Assembly: GCF_001483135.1 (NCBI RefSeq)
Contig: NZ_LNAL01000007.1
Location: forward strand, 124,001-188,000
From: Solirubrum puertoriconensis
Lineage (GTDB): Bacteria > Bacteroidota > Bacteroidia > Cytophagales > Hymenobacteraceae
Direction of reading: 5' to 3'
Length of the DNA stretch: 64,000 bases
Shown piece by piece: positions 25,690 to 33,274 of this stretch (the stretch's first letter is position 1; every line of letters begins with the position of its first letter). A model generated the notes under the pieces. It was not told the DNA's origin, did no database searches, and saw only the letters and a program-made list of their open reading frames with translations. A program made the translations under genes and the position numbers.

Positions 25690-25697
25690 GAGTTAAC

Positions 25698-26753
25698 TTA
25701 CCAGTTGGAGCGGCGCAGCTTATCGGGCTGCAGCACCCGAATGGTTTTGTTGGTCAGCTCAATCAGGCCATCGTGCTTGAACTCGCTGAGCGTGCGAATC
25801 AGCGACTCAGGCGCGGTGCCCACTACGGCGGCCATGTCGTCGCGCGAGAGTTGAATTACGGCCGCGCCATCGGAGCCGGGTTGCTCGTTCATGCGCAGCA
25901 GCACATCGGCCACGCGGCGCCGAATGCTGTTGTAGGCCATGCCCAGCAGCTGCTGTTCCCGCTCGTTTACGCGGCCGGCCAACAGGCGAATAAACAGCTG
26001 GCCTACCTCGGGGTTGCGCAGCAGCAACTGCGTGAAGTCGTCCTTGGGGATGTACACCAGCTCCGAATCGTCGACGGCCACGGCCGAGTCGCCGTGCTTG
26101 GTTTGCTCAAGCAGGGCCATGTAGCCGAAAAACTCGCCGGCGTTGTAAATGCCCGTAATCAGCTCTTTGCCGCCGGCAGTGGTTTTCACCGTTTTCACCC
26201 GGCCCGATTTCACGAAGTACAAACGGGTGGGCTCGTCGCCTTCGGAGTAGATTTCCTGCTTTTTGCGCACGGCGTGCACTTTGCGGTCGGTCGAAAGGCT
26301 CTCGAGGTTGCCCACGGCGCGCGCGTCGTCCAAGAACTCGTTCAGGCCGCTTTCGCTCTGCAGGTCGTACTCGGGCTTGAGATGCTTGAAGCGGTTGAGG
26401 CGGCCGGTTACGGCGCTTAGCAGCTCGGCCTCGTCGAAAGGCTTGGTAAGGTAGTCGTCGGCGCCCAGCTCCATGCCCTTGCGCATGTCGGAGCGCTCGG
26501 TTTTAGCCGTCAGGAAAATAAATGGAATGCCGGCCAGCTGCGGGTTCTGGTTGAAAATGTTGAGCACGCCGTAGCCATCGAGCACAGGCATCATGATGTC
26601 GCAGATGACAAGGTCGGGGCGCGAGGCCAGTGCTTTTTCCACCCCCACCTTGCCGTTTTCGGCCGTGAGCACGTTGTAGCCGGCTAGCTCCAAAATTTCG
26701 GCGGTGTTCTCACGAATGAGGTCGTTGTCCTCAATCAGCAGGATGGTTTTCAT
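25698..26753 (-). CDS. Response regulator fused to cyclic-nucleotide-binding and Crp-type DNA-binding domains
   Basis: A 351-residue three-domain regulator. Residues 1-120 are a CheY receiver with phospho-acceptor Asp52 (DLVICDIMMP) and the conserved LTKPF lysine. Residues ~155-265 are a cNMP-binding-like barrel (EIYSEGDEPTRLYFVKSGRV, GEFFGYMALL). Residues ~275-340 are a Crp helix-turn-helix with recognition segment GTAPESLIRTLSEFK. It overlaps the histidine kinase gene upstream by 23 bases, so the two form a two-component pair. Phosphorylation and an effector could both control DNA binding. Likely targets are the TGAC-N4-GTCA boxes at 28425-28460, by inference. Confidence 0.92.
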   Translation of the reverse strand: MKTILLIEDNDLIRENTAEILELAGYNVLTAENGKVGVEKALASRPDLVICDIMMPVLDGYGVLNIFNQNPQLAGIPFIFLTAKTERSDMRKGMELGADDYLTKPFDEAELLSAVTGRLNRFKHLKPEYDLQSESGLNEFLDDARAVGNLESLSTDRKVHAVRKKQEIYSEGDEPTRLYFVKSGRVKTVKTTAGGKELITGIYNAGEFFGYMALLEQTKHGDSAVAVDDSELVYIPKDDFTQLLLRNPEVGQLFIRLLAGRVNEREQQLLGMAYNSIRRRVADVLLRMNEQPGSDGAAVIQLSRDDMAAVVGTAPESLIRTLSEFKHDGLIELTNKTIRVLQPDKLRRSNW

Positions 26754-28344
26754 AAGGGATGGTGATGGTAACGGTGGTGCCCACGTTCAGCTCGCTTTGC
26801 AGCTCGATGCTGCCGCCCATTAGCTCCAAGTACTTGCCGATAATATAGAGACCTAGGCCCGTACCCGGCACGTTGGTAACGTTGCGGGCCCGGAAGAACC
26901 GCTCGAACAGGTGCTCCTGGTCTTCGCGCGAAATGCCCACGCCTTGGTCTTGCACCTTCAGCAGCAAGCGGTTGCGGTTGCAATCGGCGTGCACTGTTAC
27001 TACTGAATTCTCGCCCGAGTACTTAATGGCGTTGGAAAGCAGGTTGACGAGGATTTTGCGCAGCAACGACGGATCGAGGCGAACGGGCCCGGGGCAGCTC
27101 ACGGCTTTGTCGATGGTTTGCCCAGCCTTCAGCATGCCCTGCACGTCGGCAACGGTTTCGTTCAGCAGGGTGGCAATGTCGAGGCTTACGGGGCGGGCCT
27201 CAATCTTTCCTTCTTCAATTTTACCCACCGATAGAAACTCCTCAAGGATGTCGTTGAGGTGGTTTACGGAGGCACGAATGCGCTGCAAGTGCTTCAGGCG
27301 CTTGTCTTGCTGGTCGCCGCCGGGATATTTTTCGATGAGCGCGGCCGAGGTAAGCACGGCCGTGAGCGGGGTGCGGAATTCGTGTGAGGCCATCGACACG
27401 AAGCGCGATTTCAGCTCGCCTAGCTCTTGCTCGGCGGCCAAGGCTTGCGTGAGTTCTTCGGAGCGTTGCTCCAGCTGTTCCAGGGTGCTGAGTAGGGCAT
27501 GGGTGCGGTCGGCTACCTTTTGCTCCAGCTCGGCGTTGAGGCGCTCTACGCGCTGGCGCTGCGCCACAAGCTCGCGCTCGGCTTCTTTCTTATAAGTAAT
27601 ATCGATGATGTACGACACCACGTACAGCTCTTCGTCGAGGTTGAAGTAGCTGAGGCTGACTTCGACCGGAAACACCGAGCCGTCTTTGCGCTGGGCTTCT
27701 AGGTCGCCGCGGTGGGCACCCATGGCCCGTACCGAGGGGTGCGCATTAAACGACTTGCGCAGCGACTCGTGGTGGCGGCTAATCGCACTGGGCACCAGCA
27801 TTTCGATGCGCTGGCCGGGCAGCTCGCCGGGTGTATAGCCGAATAGCTGCTCCGACAGCCGATTGGCCGATACGATGGTGCCGCTCCGGTCGCACACGAT
27901 GATACCGATGGTGGCATTGGCTACCACTGCCTGAAAGCGGTTCACGCTCTGGGCCAGTTCACGTTCGGCGCGCTGCAAGCGGCCCTGCTCGCTTAACCTG
28001 ACGAGGTAGTACGGATGTGACTCCGATTGGAAAAAGGTAACCTCGAGCAAGCCGTTGCAGATTTCGCCGGTTTGGCGGGTTATGCGGGCCTCTGCTTCGA
28101 GGGGGCCGTGTTGCTGCGCTTGTTGGAGCAGGGTGGGCCAAGTGATAGGAGGCGGCAGTTCCAGCTGCAACGCTTCGGGGGTGCGCTCCAGAAATTCCTT
28201 TTCGGTGGCGAAACCCAGCAACCGTGCACCTGCTTGGTTGGCGCGGATAAACTTGCCTTGCTCCGCATCATAAATGCCAATGAACTCCTGCGCCTGATTG
28301 ATGAGCAGGTCGGTTAGGGCACTGGTATAAGGGTTGTTGGGCAT
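26731..28344 (-). CDS. PAS-domain sensor histidine kinase
   Basis: A 537-residue soluble kinase with no membrane segments. Two PAS-like domains (about 10-120 and 130-255) lead through a coiled coil (KEAERELVAQRQRVERL) to a HisKA domain with His321 in the H-box MASHEFRTPLTAV and a HATPase_c domain with N box LVNLLSNAIKYS, DQGVGI and GTGLGLYI. It is the partner of the CheY-Crp regulator downstream, with overlapping genes. A cytoplasmic PAS sensor next to redox-style genes suggests oxygen or redox sensing, but no cofactor ligand can be proven by eye. Confidence 0.93.
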   Translation of the reverse strand: MPNNPYTSALTDLLINQAQEFIGIYDAEQGKFIRANQAGARLLGFATEKEFLERTPEALQLELPPPITWPTLLQQAQQHGPLEAEARITRQTGEICNGLLEVTFFQSESHPYYLVRLSEQGRLQRAERELAQSVNRFQAVVANATIGIIVCDRSGTIVSANRLSEQLFGYTPGELPGQRIEMLVPSAISRHHESLRKSFNAHPSVRAMGAHRGDLEAQRKDGSVFPVEVSLSYFNLDEELYVVSYIIDITYKKEAERELVAQRQRVERLNAELEQKVADRTHALLSTLEQLEQRSEELTQALAAEQELGELKSRFVSMASHEFRTPLTAVLTSAALIEKYPGGDQQDKRLKHLQRIRASVNHLNDILEEFLSVGKIEEGKIEARPVSLDIATLLNETVADVQGMLKAGQTIDKAVSCPGPVRLDPSLLRKILVNLLSNAIKYSGENSVVTVHADCNRNRLLLKVQDQGVGISREDQEHLFERFFRARNVTNVPGTGLGLYIIGKYLELMGGSIELQSELNVGTTVTITIPYENHPAD

Positions 28345-28424
28345 GGGCAGAATAGAAGGTAGCTGTGCGGGAGGGAGACTACCTGAGCACTAGAGTACGA
28401 AGGTTTGCCGCAAAAATGCCGAAC

Positions 28425-28460
28425 TGACCCTTGTCAACCGCAAAGCATGACGAATGTCAT
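28425..28460. promoter_or_regulatory. Two Crp/Fnr-like operator boxes (TGAC-N4-GTCA)
   Basis: TGACCCTTGTCA at 28425-28436 and ATGACGAATGTCAT at 28447-28460 have the half-site geometry of Fnr/Crp-family operators (4-base spacer). Their centres are 23 bases apart, in the intergenic region shared by the divergent kinase and thioredoxin-like genes. Two Crp-type regulators are encoded within 1.7 kb. Confidence 0.55.
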
Positions 28461-28515
28461 AGCGGAGGTTTGCCCGAAACCCCAATTTTACTTCCGCAAT
28501 ATTACCTCAGCCGCA

Positions 28516-28863
28516 ATGACCATCCCCTCCTCCAAATCGATGCCTCCGCCCTCCGATGCGGCGGTGTTGCTGGTGCTGCTGCCGGTGGTTAGCGCTAAAA
28601 GTCAGCAGCATCAGACTTCGCTACAAGCTCTGCTCGATGTATTGCAAGGGCAATTGGGCTCGGCCATCAGGGTGCTGAAGATTGACGAAGTAAGCCACCC
28701 CACGGTAGTGCGCAGCTTTCATGCCGCCGAGCTGCCCTCGTGCGTGCTGGTGCAACGCGGGGTAGAACTCTGGCGCCAGCAAGGCCTGCCCGATGGCGAC
28801 GGCGTTGCCGACGAGCTGCTCAGCAAACTGAATGCCCCGTTCAGCGCTCAGGCTGTGCTGTAG
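28516..28863 (+). CDS. Thioredoxin-like fold protein lacking the CxxC site
   Basis: A 115-residue protein. The order AAVLLVLLPVV, then IRVLKIDEVSHPTVVRSFHAAELPSCVLVQRG, read in parts, and finally VELWRQQGLPDGD follows the beta-alpha pattern of a thioredoxin fold with a proline-like cis turn region (ELPSCVLV). The redox CxxC is absent, so it is probably not an active disulfide reductase. ATG 28516 is preferred over 28447 because the region upstream holds two operator-like palindromes. Similar thioredoxin-like proteins accompany Crp-type regulators in Bacteroidota; the exact function is unknown. Confidence 0.6.
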   Translation: MTIPSSKSMPPPSDAAVLLVLLPVVSAKSQQHQTSLQALLDVLQGQLGSAIRVLKIDEVSHPTVVRSFHAAELPSCVLVQRGVELWRQQGLPDGDGVADELLSKLNAPFSAQAVL

Positions 28864-28961
28864 CGCCCGATCCTAGGTTACCGGAGCATCAGCGCCGGCA
28901 ATGGTTCCACCGCTTTACCGCATGCTGGCGGCCGAGCCCTTGCGCCTGGCCCGAGGATGCA

Positions 28962-29024
28962 AGCAAGCAACCCGATACCGATGCTATTTCGTCCCCAAAT
29001 AGCATCGGTATCGGGTTGCTTGCT
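28962..29024. terminator. Long perfect hairpin between convergent genes (28-bp stem)
   Basis: Positions 28962-28989 pair without mismatch with 28997-29024, leaving a 7-base loop CGTCCCC. This is longer than a normal intrinsic terminator. It lies between the thioredoxin-like gene (+) and the Crp regulator (-). No strong T run follows on either strand, so it may be a repeat or RNA element as well as a terminator. Confidence 0.65.
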
Positions 29025-29135
29025 GAGTGTTGATAAATAAGGCAGAAGGTATAGGCACGGGTACAACACTACCCTATGTGAGAGCAAGGCGCGGCAGCCC
29101 TCGAAGCAACGGCTTCCTTGCCTAGGTCATCCGCC

Positions 29136-29149
29136 ATAACATTCGTCAT
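29136..29149. promoter_or_regulatory. Third Crp/Fnr-like box
   Basis: Read on the minus strand it is ATGACGAATGTTAT, 13 of 14 bases identical to the box at 28447-28460. It lies 33 bases beyond the stop of the Crp-type gene, in a convergent region, so its target is unclear. Confidence 0.35.
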
Positions 29150-29181
29150 CAATGGCTTGAATGCGCTAGCTGCTGGGCTGC

Positions 29182-29883
29182 CTACTCGGCTACGGCTGCC
29201 AACTCACCTAGGGTAGCGGGCTTCAGCACCCGAATGCCTTGGCGCTCGGTCGTGAGCATGCCTAGGTCCTTCATGCTCGTGAGCAGCCGGCACAGGGTTT
29301 CTTTGGTGGTGCCCACCAGCGCAGCTAGGTTGTCGCGCGAAATCACAAGGGTGTTTGGCTCGCGGGTAGCGTGCTGGTTAGTGCGCAACAACTGCAGCAG
29401 GGCCTCGGCCAAACGGGCCCGTACGGGCTTGTAGGTAAGTTGCAGCATGCGCGCCTCGGCGGTTGCCAAGTCGGCAGCCAACAAGGTGCCCAGCGCGTTG
29501 GCCAACCTAGGGCTGCTGGCCAGCACACGCCGCAGGGTGGTGCGCTCAATCAGGCAGAGGGTGGTTTCTTCGAGCGCCACGGCGGAGTTGGCGTGCGGCG
29601 TATTGGCCATTAGGCAGCGGTAACCTAGGGCGTGGCCGGCTTGGGCCAGGCGCACAATTTGTTCTTTGCCATCGTCGCTCCATCGGCTCACTTTTACCCA
29701 CCCGCGCAGCAGCAAGTACAAGCCCACGGGCTCGGAGCCCGCGGTGTACAGCATCTGATCTTCGGCGTAGGTGCGGCAGGTAAGGCTGGCCTCGAGCGCG
29801 GCCAGCTCCTCGGAGCTACAACCTTGCAACACGGCAAACTGCCGGCTCAACGAAAGGGCGTCGGGGGCAAGGGCGAGCTTCAT
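29182..29883 (-). CDS. Crp/Fnr-family transcriptional regulator
   Basis: A 233-residue protein with an N-terminal cNMP-binding-like domain (about 12-130; LYLLLRGWVKVSRWSDDGKE) and a C-terminal HTH_Crp domain (about 150-215) with turn and recognition helix LAALVGTTKETLCRLLTSMK. There is no N-terminal cysteine cluster of the FNR Fe-S type, so it is not a classical FNR. The region resembles Bacteroidota Crp regulators of respiratory and stress genes. Possible targets are the TGAC-N4-GTCA boxes nearby, and autoregulation is possible. Effector unknown. Confidence 0.88.
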   Translation of the reverse strand: MKLALAPDALSLSRQFAVLQGCSSEELAALEASLTCRTYAEDQMLYTAGSEPVGLYLLLRGWVKVSRWSDDGKEQIVRLAQAGHALGYRCLMANTPHANSAVALEETTLCLIERTTLRRVLASSPRLANALGTLLAADLATAEARMLQLTYKPVRARLAEALLQLLRTNQHATREPNTLVISRDNLAALVGTTKETLCRLLTSMKDLGMLTTERQGIRVLKPATLGELAAVAE

Positions 29884-30047
29884 GGCACAAACATGCTGAT
29901 AAGCCTGGTAATGAATATAAGCAATTGGTAATAAATACTATGTATTGGGGGTGCGGCCGCAGCGGCGGCGCTCAGATGGGAGCCTGCAGGTGTAACATTG
30001 CGGCGCGTGCGGCGGTAGACAAGGAACTGACCAACGACCTAAACACC

Positions 30048-30767
30048 ATGGCATATTATTCTGATTACATCTTCGACGAACCCAATAATCAAGGCAACCG
30101 CGGCAATGAGCGCCGTTACCCCGACCAGCGCTACCCCGAAAACAACCGGCAGGGCGCTGGCCGCTCCGACCAGGACGATGAGTACGACCGCGGCTTCAGC
30201 CAGAGAGGCGGCAACTCGTACAGCCCATCGGGGGCGGGCTCGGGCCGCCGCACGGGCCTGGGTCCCAGCTATCAGCCCAACGAAATGGATGAGCGCTACG
30301 ACGGCCGGCGCCGCGACATCGGCCGCCCCGAGGAGCGCCCGCGCGAGCACTACAACGACAACTACGGCCGCGGCGCGGCCATGGGCAGCTCGGGCTACGG
30401 CGGCTCGGAGTACAGCGGTGCCAACCGGGGCTACGGCCAAGGCTTTGCCGGCTTCAACGGCAACCTCGACCGCGGCTACGACGAAAGCGGCATTAGAGGT
30501 GGCCTAGGTAGCGGTGGCCGCGACAGTTTTTCGGACCGCAATTTTGATGTAGACCGCAACCCGTTCAGGGGCGGCTATGGCGGCGGCGATTACGACCAAG
30601 GTGGCCGCAACCGCACCGATAGCCGCAACATGAACATTGGCATGAACAGCCGCGGGCCGATGGACGAGCAAAACCGCCGCAACCAACCGCCCAATGCCGA
30701 TTACCACGACCGTTTTGGCCGCCGCGACCGAAACCAGCACTACCGCCACTTCGATAATGAAGAGTAG
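30048..30767 (+). CDS. Gly/Arg/Tyr/Asn/Asp-rich, probably disordered protein
   Basis: A 239-residue hydrophilic protein with no signal peptide, membrane helix or folded-domain pattern. Composition is dominated by G, R, N, D, Y and S, with repeated short motifs such as RRYPDQRYPENN, GSSGYGGSEYSG, RGGYGGGDYDQGG and RNMNIGMNSRG. These resemble RGG/YG-rich low-complexity segments found N-terminal of BON-type stress proteins in Bacteroidota, but no BON domain follows. ATG 30048 starts a clear change from the non-repetitive upstream frame. Function unknown; RNA binding or desiccation protection would fit such composition but is inference. Confidence 0.75.
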   Translation: MAYYSDYIFDEPNNQGNRGNERRYPDQRYPENNRQGAGRSDQDDEYDRGFSQRGGNSYSPSGAGSGRRTGLGPSYQPNEMDERYDGRRRDIGRPEERPREHYNDNYGRGAAMGSSGYGGSEYSGANRGYGQGFAGFNGNLDRGYDESGIRGGLGSGGRDSFSDRNFDVDRNPFRGGYGGGDYDQGGRNRTDSRNMNIGMNSRGPMDEQNRRNQPPNADYHDRFGRRDRNQHYRHFDNEE

Positions 30768-30792
30768 CCCCCATAGGCCGTTTCGCCTTGCA

Positions 30793-30831
30793 AAAACGCG
30801 GGCCCGGAGCAATGCCCCGGGCCCGCGTTTT
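30793..30831. terminator. Bidirectional terminator, 15-bp stem
   Basis: AAAACGCGGGCCCGG pairs with CCGGGCCCGCGTTTT across a 9-base loop between convergent genes ending at 30767 and 30851. Confidence 0.85.
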
Positions 30832-30850
30832 GTATCGGATGGCGTTGTGA

Positions 30851-31108
30851 TTAACCCGTTTGGGCAGTGCAGGCTTCGAGCTGGAACCCGCCGCTCTCAA
30901 GGGCTTGACGGATGCCCTCGGGGCCGGGATTAGTACCTTGGGCCACGGCTACTTCGGCTTGCCCTTGCCCAACCTGATCGACCAGCAGACCTAGGCTCGT
31001 GAGCAGCTCGCGCACTCGGCCAATGCTGGTATTGTCGGTCATGTTGCCAATTTGCAGCACGTAGCGGATTAGCTGCGTGGGGGGCGGTGCAGGGGTTTCG
31101 TGTTGCAT
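30851..31108 (-). CDS. Small ferredoxin-like-fold (HMA-like) protein without metal site
   Basis: An 85-residue soluble protein. After a Pro-rich N-terminus, the order strand-helix-strand-strand-helix-strand (YVLQIGNMTD, SIGRVRELLTSLG, QAEVAVAQG, GPEGIRQALESGGFQLE) resembles the heavy-metal-associated fold of copper chaperones. The CxxC that binds metal is missing. ATG 31108 is the start that leaves the fold intact; the longer frame adds non-conserved residues. Function unknown. Confidence 0.6.
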   Translation of the reverse strand: MQHETPAPPPTQLIRYVLQIGNMTDNTSIGRVRELLTSLGLLVDQVGQGQAEVAVAQGTNPGPEGIRQALESGGFQLEACTAQTG

Positions 31109-31605
31109 AGGCGTAGCGGTTGGTTTCAGTTGAAAGTACGCAAGCCGGCGCCCGATGATGCTACTGCCGAGCAGTTTTCCGTGCATTTACGGAGGCTGGA
31201 AGTTGCTTAGAAGACCTACCTGAGTATTTTATGGCTGCTTGTGTAAGTGCTTAGCAGACAACTGTATGTAAGCTCGACGATGACACGCAGTAAGTTTTAG
31301 TTGTGGCGTCCGTATTTGTTCAGCTTAAAAACAGTACTTACCGCCGCAACCTTGGTGTGCATTGCTCCGAATTAGGAAGCAAGCAACTGTCTGTTTCCGG
31401 GTTGTTGTCATTTTCCGGGGTGCCAAACGAGGCGCCAGTAAGTTAACGGCTACTACATCAGCTTTTGGGGTGAGAGCATACCAGCCTTGCCTTGCTGCAT
31501 GGATTGGCAGCCACAAGCCTGCGAAGTAGTAGCTCAACAATATTCAATGGAACAATGACAACAAACCATTATCTTAAATTTAGAAACGAGTAACTTTTTT
31601 CGTGC
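31109..31605. other. Intergenic stretch without a recognisable gene
   Basis: About 500 bases, lower in GC than the neighbours. The only frame of note (minus strand, 31325-31540) has no family-like pattern and is treated as chance. No tRNA, strong hairpin or repeat was seen; promoters for the flanking divergent genes are expected here. Confidence 0.5.
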
Positions 31606-31881
31606 ATGGGCAACAGGTACACTCTGCGGGCGGTAGCCGAGGCCGACGGGCCAGTGGTGAGCCTAGTGCTCGTAACCCTCGGGCACGACCACCCCGAAGT
31701 TTGGGAGATGGACCTGCCCTACATGCTTTGGGAAAGCATGGGCACCAGGGCTGCCGCACAACTGGTGGCCCGCTTGTTTCGCGAACGGCATCCGATGGCA
31801 GCCCGTTTATTGGGTAACTGCCACACCAACCGCATCATCGCCAATGCCTTGCAGCAGCACAGCACCGAACGGGTGCGCTAG
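31606..31881 (+). CDS. Small protein, paralogue of the next gene
   Basis: A 91-residue soluble protein of unknown family. Its central block EVWEMDLPYMLWESMGTRAA aligns with WRLDMPRLLWASMGTEDAAD of the gene 55 bases downstream (31937-32245), and both have a beta-rich N-terminal half followed by helices. They look like tandem duplicates that have diverged. Start ATG 31606 is the only one keeping the N-terminal strand; no signal peptide is seen. Function unknown. Confidence 0.6.
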   Translation: MGNRYTLRAVAEADGPVVSLVLVTLGHDHPEVWEMDLPYMLWESMGTRAAAQLVARLFRERHPMAARLLGNCHTNRIIANALQQHSTERVR

Positions 31882-31936
31882 TGCAGCTGTCTGTTTTGCA
31901 CCTGCAGCCTTTGGGCTGTTCCTCCACCTATTTTAT

Positions 31937-32245
31937 ATGAGCAACACCATTTCGTACGTCATTCAGGCCGATGCCGAACCCGACATGGCCATTGTAACGG
32001 TGCGCATACAGTGCAAGCTGAAAATTTTGCGGGTGCGTACTCGGTCGCACTCCTGGCGGCTCGATATGCCGCGGCTGCTCTGGGCCTCGATGGGCACCGA
32101 AGACGCAGCCGATTTTGTAACGGAGCAGTACTTCGAGGCCTACCCCGAAGAGCTGGAGTACGTGCAGCAGCACCAAATTGCGGCGGCTGTGGCTACCTCG
32201 CTCGAAGACGCCGGCTTTTTCTTCGGCGACCCAGTTTCGGATTAA
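31937..32245 (+). CDS. Small protein, paralogue of the previous gene
   Basis: A 102-residue soluble protein. It shares with the previous gene the pattern W-x-(L/M)-D-(M/L)-P-x-(L/M)-LW-x-SMGT followed by an amphipathic helix, and a later helical segment containing a run of glutamines or hydrophobic residues. ATG 31937 is preferred because upstream residues in that frame lie in the spacer between genes. A strong terminator follows at 32265-32308. No family recognised. Confidence 0.65.
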   Translation: MSNTISYVIQADAEPDMAIVTVRIQCKLKILRVRTRSHSWRLDMPRLLWASMGTEDAADFVTEQYFEAYPEELEYVQQHQIAAAVATSLEDAGFFFGDPVSD

Positions 32246-32264
32246 ACCTTCTCGTCGGTTATAA

Positions 32265-32308
32265 ACCAGCGGGCCCCACGAACCAAGTTGTTCGTGGGGC
32301 CCGCTGGT
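32265..32308. terminator. Bidirectional terminator, 19-bp stem
   Basis: ACCAGCGGGCCCCACGAAC pairs perfectly with its complement at 32290-32308, with a 6-base loop and A/T-rich flanks, between convergent genes. Confidence 0.85.
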
Positions 32309-32353
32309 TTTGCTATAAAGGCTTGTGAGCAAGGTTGCTGCACAAAGCCGCGC

Positions 32354-32593
32354 TTAAACTTTCAGGATGCGTTGCAATTCATCGAGCGAGGGCACGGGGC
32401 CCCGGTGATGAACGTTGGGGTTGTATAAGTCGCCCGAGGAAATTTCGATGTCGGAGGAATCGAGGGGTACAAACACGCGCATGGAGCCAGTGGTAGACAT
32501 GCGCACGTACAACTGACCTTGGGTATAGGTAGTACCCGATGGCACCCAGTCGGCAGGATAAAAGCCGGCTTGCGCTAATTCTTCGGCAGTCAT
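32354..32593 (-). CDS. Small hypothetical protein
   Basis: A 79-residue soluble protein beginning TAEELAQAGFYPADWVPSG, with strands such as QLYVRMSTTGSMRVFVPL and a C-terminal helix SLDELQRIL. It looks like a small beta-sheet domain; no family is recognised. ATG 32593 is the first plausible start; the frame continues upstream to 32722 but without protein-like composition. It converges on the tandem paralogues. Confidence 0.55.
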   Translation of the reverse strand: MTAEELAQAGFYPADWVPSGTTYTQGQLYVRMSTTGSMRVFVPLDSSDIEISSGDLYNPNVHHRGPVPSLDELQRILKV

Positions 32594-32859
32594 GGTAATG
32601 CGGCGGTAAGAGCAGAAGATGCGACAACTAAGTTGTGCCAGCCCATGCGCGAGGTTACCTGTTTCTGCTGCCCTTTCTACAACAGGCCTTGCTCTGCAAG
32701 GGCTCACTCCAGCGTCCCGCACACACGCAGTTCAACACGGCTAGCTTAACGCGGTATGTTACCCCTAGGTTACGTTCGTTGTAACATTTGTTGAGTACTT
32801 GATTTCTTTAATGATTAGTGCTTAAAGAGTTGGGTTAACCGTCGGCCCGCATCGCGTTC

Positions 32860-32991
32860 TTAACGCAAATGCTTGATCTGGCCATTTACCTGTACACCGT
32901 AGATGCCCAAATGGCCCGAAACCAAATAGGCCATGATGCAAACCAAGGGCAGATACAGCGCCGCGGCCCCACCAAACGCCTCGGTGCTCAT
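32860..32991 (-). CDS. Putative small membrane ORF 2 of a coupled pair
   Basis: A 43-residue frame with one membrane segment (AAALYLPLVCIMAYLVSGH). Its ATG overlaps the TGA of the small ORF at 32988-33107 (ATGA), so it may be translated by coupling, or the two may be halves of one two-helix protein split by a frameshift. It is too short for firm support. Codon use looks similar to neighbouring genes. Confidence 0.35.
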   Translation of the reverse strand: MSTEAFGGAAALYLPLVCIMAYLVSGHLGIYGVQVNGQIKHLR

Positions 32992-33107
32992 GAGCGTGCA
33001 AGCGCCAGCACGCTTACCACCGCGCAAATCAGCAACCAGCGGCCTGCAAACAGCAGTTGCGGTACTAGGTCGGCCAAAGGCTTGCGGCGCGCAGGAGCGG
33101 AGTTCAC
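32988..33107 (-). CDS. Putative small membrane ORF 1 of a coupled pair
   Basis: A 39-residue frame starting GTG at 33107 with a positively charged N-terminus (NSAPARRKPLADLVP) and one membrane segment (LLICAVVSVLALA). It ends with TGA overlapping the start of the next small ORF. The charge pattern before the helix is as expected for a real inner-membrane peptide. A single frameshifted gene is the main alternative. Confidence 0.35.
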   Translation of the reverse strand: MNSAPARRKPLADLVPQLLFAGRWLLICAVVSVLALARS

Positions 33108-33274
33108 ACTGAAAGGTTGGGGCTGATAAGGCGGCAAAGTGAGCACAGCGCCGCCTAGGTGCGGGCACGTCTCGGCAACGAATGGTAGGAAAGCAGCTGG
33201 CTGACTTTACCGTGGGGCGAAGACCGCAATAAGTAAAACTGCGTAGTTTGGGCAATCTTATACTGCCTTGCTTT

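Larger units (their letters stand above)
25311..25697. other. Intergenic region with two hairpins, no gene seen
   Basis: No convincing open reading frame lies here. On the minus strand TATTTTTG (25361-25354) could be the -7 promoter element of the acyltransferase. Two inverted repeats (25518-25557 and 25660-25689) fill the right half and are listed separately. Confidence 0.6.

Noticed and set aside
31325-31540. A 71-codon frame on the minus strand in the 31.1-31.6 kb gap
   Set aside because: Composition is not protein-like, with no start context or conserved motif.
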